10,166 nt of DNA from an uncultured Prevotellaceae bacterium (GTDB taxonomy: Bacteria; Bacteroidota; Bacteroidia; Bacteroidales; Bacteroidaceae). The position numbers and the translations under genes are program-made. Shown here piece by piece: positions 6,823 through 10,166 of this stretch (its first letter is position 1; the number at the start of each line of letters is the position of its first letter). The stretch spans positions 1 through 10,166 of the forward strand of contig CAMKTM010000080.1 of the NCBI GenBank assembly GCA_946415695.1. The letters run 5' to 3'. The notes beneath the pieces are model-generated. The model saw nothing but the letters and a program-made list of their open reading frames with translations. It was not told the DNA's origin and did no database searches.

Positions 6823-8016
6823 ATGAAACGAAACAGAATTATCCGCATCCTACTGATCCTTGTTGCCATATTCAGTACAGAGTCAATCGTAGCACAGGAC
6901 AAACAGGACATGTATAACCCTGTGAACACAGCTGCGACCTTTATGGCCATTGCTCCCGACGCAAGAGGCGGCTCTATGGGCGACATGGGTGTTGCAACAG
7001 ATGCCGACGTCTTCTCGCAGTATTGGAATCCTGCCAAGTATCCTTTTAACATTGCCCGTGCCGGCGTAGGCCTCAGCTACACGCCTTGGTTGCGCAAGCT
7101 GGTCAACGACATCAACCTTGCCAACATGGCCGGTTTCTACCGCATCGGCGACTACAGTGCAGTGCATGCCTCTCTCAGATACTTCAGCCTCGGCGAAGTG
7201 TTCTTTGCCGACGAGGCTTTGGAAGGCATGAGCATCAAGCCGTATGAGATGTCCATTGACGCCGGCTATAGCCGCATGCTCAGCTCTACCTTCTCCATGG
7301 CCGTCAACTTGCGCTTCATCCTTTCCGACATCAAGTATAATATGCAAGACGACAGCAGACCTGGCAAAGCGTTTGCAGCCGACATTGCCCTCTACCACTT
7401 AGGCTACTTCATGGCGGGCAACCGCGAGTGTAGCCTCGGATGGGGTGTCAACATCAGCAACATCGGTTCGAAGATTTCATACGGAGGCAGCGACCAGTCC
7501 GAGTTCATCCCCACCAACCTTCGCATCGGTCTCAACTTTACCATCCCCTTCAACCAATACAACAAGTTCAGCATTGGTGCTGACATGAACAAGTTGCTCG
7601 TGCCCACGCCGCCAAAGCAGGAAGAGGGAGAGTCGCCCGAAGACTTCATGAATCGCGTGAACGATGAGGGCTATTATGGCATCTCGTCCATAGCCGGCAT
7701 CTTCAAGAGTTTTGGCGATGCGCCCGGCGGCTTTAAGGAAGAAATGCAGGAGATACAGTGGAGCTTGGGTTGCGAATACACTTACAATGACCGCTTCATG
7801 CTTCGTGTAGGTTATCACCATGAAGCAGAGAACAAGGGCAACCGTAAGTACTTCACTGTTGGTGCAGGCTTCCACATGAGTGTCTTCACTGTTGATGCCG
7901 CCTATGTGTTCTCCACGGCACAGACCAATCCACTGGACCAAACGATGCGCTTCTCGCTTGCCTTCGACCTGGACGGCATGCGCGACCTCTTCGGAAAGTT
8001 AAAGAGAAGAAGATAA
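6823..8016 (+). CDS. porV: Type IX secretion system outer membrane protein PorV (LptO)
   Basis: PorV is an outer-membrane beta-barrel that receives type IX cargo from the SprA translocon and carries it to PorU for C-terminal processing and surface attachment. The 397-residue protein has a signal peptide cleaved after residue 24 (ESIVA, then QDKQ). The family block follows at residues about 36-72: TAATFMAIAPDARGGSMGD and then VFSQYWNPAKYPF. The remainder alternates in short amphipathic strands with aromatic ends, as expected of a FadL-like barrel. An acidic stretch (KQEEGESPEDFMNRVNDEG) near residues 265-285 probably forms a loop or plug. It ends in a basic tail, KLKRRR, which is unusual for barrels that end in an aromatic residue. 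It sits 41 bp after porU, its functional partner, and is probably cotranscribed with it. Confidence 0.95.
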   Translation: MKRNRIIRILLILVAIFSTESIVAQDKQDMYNPVNTAATFMAIAPDARGGSMGDMGVATDADVFSQYWNPAKYPFNIARAGVGLSYTPWLRKLVNDINLANMAGFYRIGDYSAVHASLRYFSLGEVFFADEALEGMSIKPYEMSIDAGYSRMLSSTFSMAVNLRFILSDIKYNMQDDSRPGKAFAADIALYHLGYFMAGNRECSLGWGVNISNIGSKISYGGSDQSEFIPTNLRIGLNFTIPFNQYNKFSIGADMNKLLVPTPPKQEEGESPEDFMNRVNDEGYYGISSIAGIFKSFGDAPGGFKEEMQEIQWSLGCEYTYNDRFMLRVGYHHEAENKGNRKYFTVGAGFHMSVFTVDAAYVFSTAQTNPLDQTMRFSLAFDLDGMRDLFGKLKRRR

Positions 8017-8043
8017 AGTCATTTACCATTTAACCATTTACGA

Positions 8044-8132
8044 TTTACGATTTATTTACGATTGAACTATTGGATTGTTTATAGGAAGCAATAACTAAAT
8101 CACCAAATAGTCAATAAACAGTAAATCGTAAA
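8044..8132. repeat. AT-rich imperfect inverted repeat between porV and ispF
   Basis: TTTACGATTTA (8044-8054) pairs with TAAATCGTAAA (8122-8132). The similarity continues inwards with gaps: GAACTATTGG near 8064-8073 against CCAAATAGTC near 8103-8112. The whole forms an imperfect hairpin of about 89 bp. The left side also contains direct repeats of ATTTACC/ATTTACG starting near 8023. No T run follows. It could end the porV transcript, be a non-autonomous repeat element, or both. Confidence 0.6.
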
Positions 8133-8144
8133 ATTGAAAATAAT

Positions 8145-8624
8145 ATGATAAGAGTCGGTTTTGGCTTTGATGTCCACCAGCTTGTTGAAGGACGCGAGCT
8201 TTGGTTAGGCGGCATACGCTTCGACCACCCGCTTGGACTGCTCGGACACAGTGATGCCGATGTGCTTATCCATGCTATTTGCGATGCCCTGCTTGGCGCT
8301 GCCAACATGCGGGACATCGGTTTTCATTTCCCCGACAACAGCGAAGCGTTCCACAACATCGACAGCAAAATCCTTTTGCGCAAGACGGTGGAATTGATTG
8401 CCACGAAGGGTTATGCGGTAGGCAACATCGATGCTACTGTTTGTGCCGAACGTCCCAAGCTGAAGGCTCGCATCCCTGAGATGCAGCAATGTCTGGCCCA
8501 AGTCATGGGCATTGATGCCGAAAACATCTCCATCAAGGCCACAACCACCGAAAAGCTCGGCTTTACCGGACGCGAAGAAGGCATCTCTGCATATGCCTCC
8601 GTTCTCATTGAACGTACCACCTGA
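8145..8624 (+). CDS. ispF: 2-C-methyl-D-erythritol 2,4-cyclodiphosphate synthase
   Basis: IspF converts 4-diphosphocytidyl-2-C-methyl-D-erythritol 2-phosphate to the 2,4-cyclodiphosphate with release of CMP, a middle step of the MEP isoprenoid pathway in the cytoplasm. The 159-residue length is normal for the family. The zinc ligands D9 and H11 lie in VGFGFDVHQL and H43 in GHSDADVLIHAICDALLGA. Other family blocks are present: DIGFHFPD, the substrate-binding SIKATTTEKLGFTGREEG, and a typical ending in which the final GISAYASVLI strand is followed by a short tail. The enzyme acts as a trimer. The start is supported by the usual first residues MIRVGFGFD. The MscS gene begins 16 bp downstream, so the two are likely one transcription unit. 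No -7/-33 promoter is recognisable in the 128-bp gap before it. Confidence 0.96.
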   Translation: MIRVGFGFDVHQLVEGRELWLGGIRFDHPLGLLGHSDADVLIHAICDALLGAANMRDIGFHFPDNSEAFHNIDSKILLRKTVELIATKGYAVGNIDATVCAERPKLKARIPEMQQCLAQVMGIDAENISIKATTTEKLGFTGREEGISAYASVLIERTT

Positions 8625-8640
8625 ACTTACTGTAACGAGC

Positions 8641-9510
8641 ATGATACACTTATTGAAAGCAGCTCCTTTGGAGGCAGGGAAAGAAGTTATTGAGGCCGCC
8701 AAAAACGGTCAGGTGGATCAGTTGATACAACAAGCTATTTCGATGGGGATGCAGGCAGGCAAGAGTCTTTTGCTTGCCATTGCACTGGCTGTCATTGGCC
8801 GCTATGCCATCAAGTTCATCAACAAGCTGGTGGCACGTATGCTCGAACGGCGAAACGTGGAACCGACCGTCCAATCGTTCCTGAAGAGTTTCGTCAACAT
8901 TTCTCTCATCACTTTGCTCATCATCATGGTGGTCGGCACGCTTGGCGTGAACACTACCAGCCTTGCTGCACTGCTGGCATCGGCGGGCTTGGCTGTCGGC
9001 ATGGCATTGAGCGGCAACCTCCAAAACCTGGCGGGCGGGCTCATATTGCTCTTCTTCAAGCCCTACAAGGTGGGAGACTTCATCGAGGCTCAAGGCGTGA
9101 GCGGCATCGTGAAGGCCATTCAAATCTTTCACACCATTCTGACCACGACCGACAACAAGGAACTGTTCATCCCGAACGGCGCCCTCTCGAGCGGCAACAT
9201 CACCAACTACACGAAGAATGAGCTGCGACGGGTAGATTTCACCATCAGTGTGGAGTACGGCACAGAGGTTGAGAAGGTGAAGCAAGTAACGCTGGGAATC
9301 ATCCAAGAAGACAGCCGCATCATGCAGGAGCCGGCTCCCTTCATTGCCATTAAAGAACTGGCCAACAGCAGTGTGGACTTCACGCTTCGTGTCTGGACGA
9401 AAGCGTCGGACTACTGGAACGTGTTTTTCGACACGAATGAACGCATCTATGCGGAGTACAACAAACAGGGCATCAAATTCCCCTTCCCGCAGATTCAGAT
9501 ACACCAGTAG
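8641..9510 (+). CDS. Small-conductance mechanosensitive channel family protein (MscS)
   Basis: MscS channels open under membrane tension to release solutes during osmotic downshock and sit in the cytoplasmic membrane as heptamers. The 289-residue length is close to that of Escherichia coli MscS (286). Three membrane segments are visible at about 41-60, 84-102 and 105-138. The pore-lining helix is the glycine/alanine-rich SAGLAVGMALSGNLQNLAGG (114-133). The beta domain follows with FFKPYKVGDFIEAQGVSG and IPNGALSSGNITNYT, then the alpha/beta C-terminal domain with SVEYGTEVEKVK and ending FPFPQIQIHQ. ATG 8641 gives a family-like N-terminus. The frame is open upstream to 8512, but that part overlaps ispF in another frame and looks out of character. 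The 16-bp distance from ispF suggests cotranscription. Confidence 0.93.
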   Translation: MIHLLKAAPLEAGKEVIEAAKNGQVDQLIQQAISMGMQAGKSLLLAIALAVIGRYAIKFINKLVARMLERRNVEPTVQSFLKSFVNISLITLLIIMVVGTLGVNTTSLAALLASAGLAVGMALSGNLQNLAGGLILLFFKPYKVGDFIEAQGVSGIVKAIQIFHTILTTTDNKELFIPNGALSSGNITNYTKNELRRVDFTISVEYGTEVEKVKQVTLGIIQEDSRIMQEPAPFIAIKELANSSVDFTLRVWTKASDYWNVFFDTNERIYAEYNKQGIKFPFPQIQIHQ

Positions 9511-9544
9511 TCCCTCTCCCCAACCCTCCCCCAAAGGAGAGGGA
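9511..9544. repeat. C-rich/G-rich hairpin between the MscS gene and rhaM
   Basis: TCCCTCTCC (9511-9519) is complementary to GGAGAGGGA (9536-9544) around a C-rich 16-nt interior that includes CCTCCCCCAAAGG. It begins directly after the MscS stop codon and ends 13 bp before the rhaM start. Its composition and CCCCCAAAGG core link it to the 32-bp repeat units at the right end of the window. Confidence 0.6.
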
Positions 9545-9557
9545 GCAAAGACAGAAG

Positions 9558-9941
9558 ATGACATTTATGGAAGGTTACTTACAGAAGCAGCATCAAGGCA
9601 GGACGAAGCGGTTTGTGCAGACGCTTACGCTCAACTCCAGCGAAGAGGCCCGACGCGAGTACATCAAGTGGCACTCGCCAGAGCACAATTGGAAGGAGAT
9701 TCGCGATGGCATCCGGGAAGTCGGCATCCTCGAGATGGAAATATACATCCTGGGCAACCTTCTTGTGATGATTGTTGACGCTCCCGCAGACTTCAATTGG
9801 GACAAGGCGATGGCTCGGCTCGCCACTTTGCCCCGACAGGCTGAATGGGAAGCCTTCGTCAGCCAGTTCCAAGGTTGCAGTGCCGATGCCACGAGCGACG
9901 AGAAATGGCAGATGATGGAGCGGATGTTCTACCTGTATTGA
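9558..9941 (+). CDS. rhaM: L-rhamnose mutarotase family protein (RhaM-like)
   Basis: RhaM enzymes interconvert the alpha and beta anomers of L-rhamnose (some relatives act on L-fucose) ahead of isomerisation in the cytoplasm. The 127-residue protein carries the family pattern: strand RFVQTLTL, then YIKWHSPEH with Y35 and H39 spaced as the Y-x3-H active-site pair of E. coli RhaM (Y18, H22). Next come EIRDGIREVGILEMEIYILGN, the LVMIVDAPADF strand, a tryptophan-rich middle (QAEWEAFV) and the usual ending MERMFYLY. It is about 20 residues longer than E. coli RhaM because of an N-terminal extension; ATG 9567 (MEGYLQKQ) is an alternative start. No rhamnose operon genes are present in this window, so the substrate cannot be inferred from context. 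It is followed directly by the 32-bp repeat array. Confidence 0.85.
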   Translation: MTFMEGYLQKQHQGRTKRFVQTLTLNSSEEARREYIKWHSPEHNWKEIRDGIREVGILEMEIYILGNLLVMIVDAPADFNWDKAMARLATLPRQAEWEAFVSQFQGCSADATSDEKWQMMERMFYLY

Positions 9942-10166
9942 CCCCCCAACCCCCTTTAGGGGGAGAATGGCCCCCCTCTAACTCCCCCAAAGGGGAGGAT
10001 AGCCCCCCTCTAACTCCCCCAAAGGGGAGAACGGCCCCCCTCTAACTCCCCCAAAGGGGAGAATGGCCCCCCTCTAACTCCCCCAAAGGGGAGAATAGAC
10101 CCCCTCGAGCTCCCCCAAAGGGGAGAATGGACACCCTCTAACTCCCCCAAAGGGGAGAATAGACCT
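9942..10166. repeat. 32-bp tandem hairpin array, continuing past the window
   Basis: After a shorter, diverged copy (9942-9970), units begin at 9971, 10003, 10035, 10067, 10099 and 10131, exactly 32 bp apart, with the start of a seventh at 10163. Each unit contains CTCCCC-CAAA-GGGGAG, a 6-bp stem with a 4-nt loop, preceded by CCCCCCTCTAA and followed by AATGG, GATAG or ATAGA-like text. Differences between copies are confined to the 3' tail and a few bases in the last units. The repeat starts one base after the rhaM stop codon. The unit length is not a multiple of three, which argues against coding use. Confidence 0.9.

Noticed and set aside
8512..8640. Upstream start for the MscS protein inside ispF
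   Set aside because: The 43 extra residues are proline- and serine-rich text from the ispF region in another frame; ATG 8641 gives the usual length for MscS.
8650..9564. Long minus-strand open frame opposite the MscS gene
   Set aside because: It is antisense to a clear MscS channel with intact family motifs, and its own residues show no domain. Long antisense frames are common in this codon usage.
9942..10166. CRISPR array candidate
   Set aside because: The repeated unit takes up the whole 32-bp period, so there are no unique spacers between repeats, and no cas genes are nearby.

Overview
The window looks like a chromosomal segment of a Bacteroidota bacterium, most likely in or near Prevotellaceae. 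The grounds are an adjacent pair of type IX secretion genes (porU, porV), Bacteroidota-type promoters (TAnnTTTG at -7 instead of TATAAT), a FISUMP-domain surface protein of a kind common in Prevotella, a start-proximal remnant of an Rpn/PD-(D/E)XK nuclease gene, and C-rich/G-rich hairpin repeats in several gene gaps.

Layout. Positions 1-472 hold no gene I can support. They contain three successive terminator-like hairpins reading rightwards and one long perfect-armed hairpin. Positions 473-1781 on the minus strand encode a secreted protein (signal peptide, group 2 bacterial Ig-like domain, FISUMP domain) that is split by a frameshift near 738. Its tail resembles the variable region of diversity-generating retroelement (DGR) targets. 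The gap from 1782 to 2195 holds two period-10 tandem arrays in inverted orientation and divergent promoters. From 2196 to the right end everything reads on the plus strand: a 26-codon nuclease remnant, a fumarylacetoacetate hydrolase (FAH) family enzyme, porU, porV, ispF, an MscS-type channel and a RhaM-type mutarotase. The window ends inside a tandem array of 32-bp hairpin units.

How the genes work together. PorU (outer-membrane sortase with a gingipain-type C25 protease domain) and PorV (outer-membrane barrel shuttle protein) act in one complex that removes the C-terminal signal from type IX cargo and attaches the cargo to the cell surface. IspF belongs to the MEP isoprenoid pathway. The MscS channel starts 16 bp after ispF and is probably cotranscribed with it. 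The FAH enzyme and RhaM are cytoplasmic metabolic enzymes with no clear functional link to their neighbours.

I see no complete new system. The points most worth checking are the DGR-like tail of the broken FISUMP protein, the inverted period-10 arrays that would lie in that gene's 5' leader, the nuclease-gene remnant whose promoter now sits in front of the FAH gene, and the 32-bp hairpin array.
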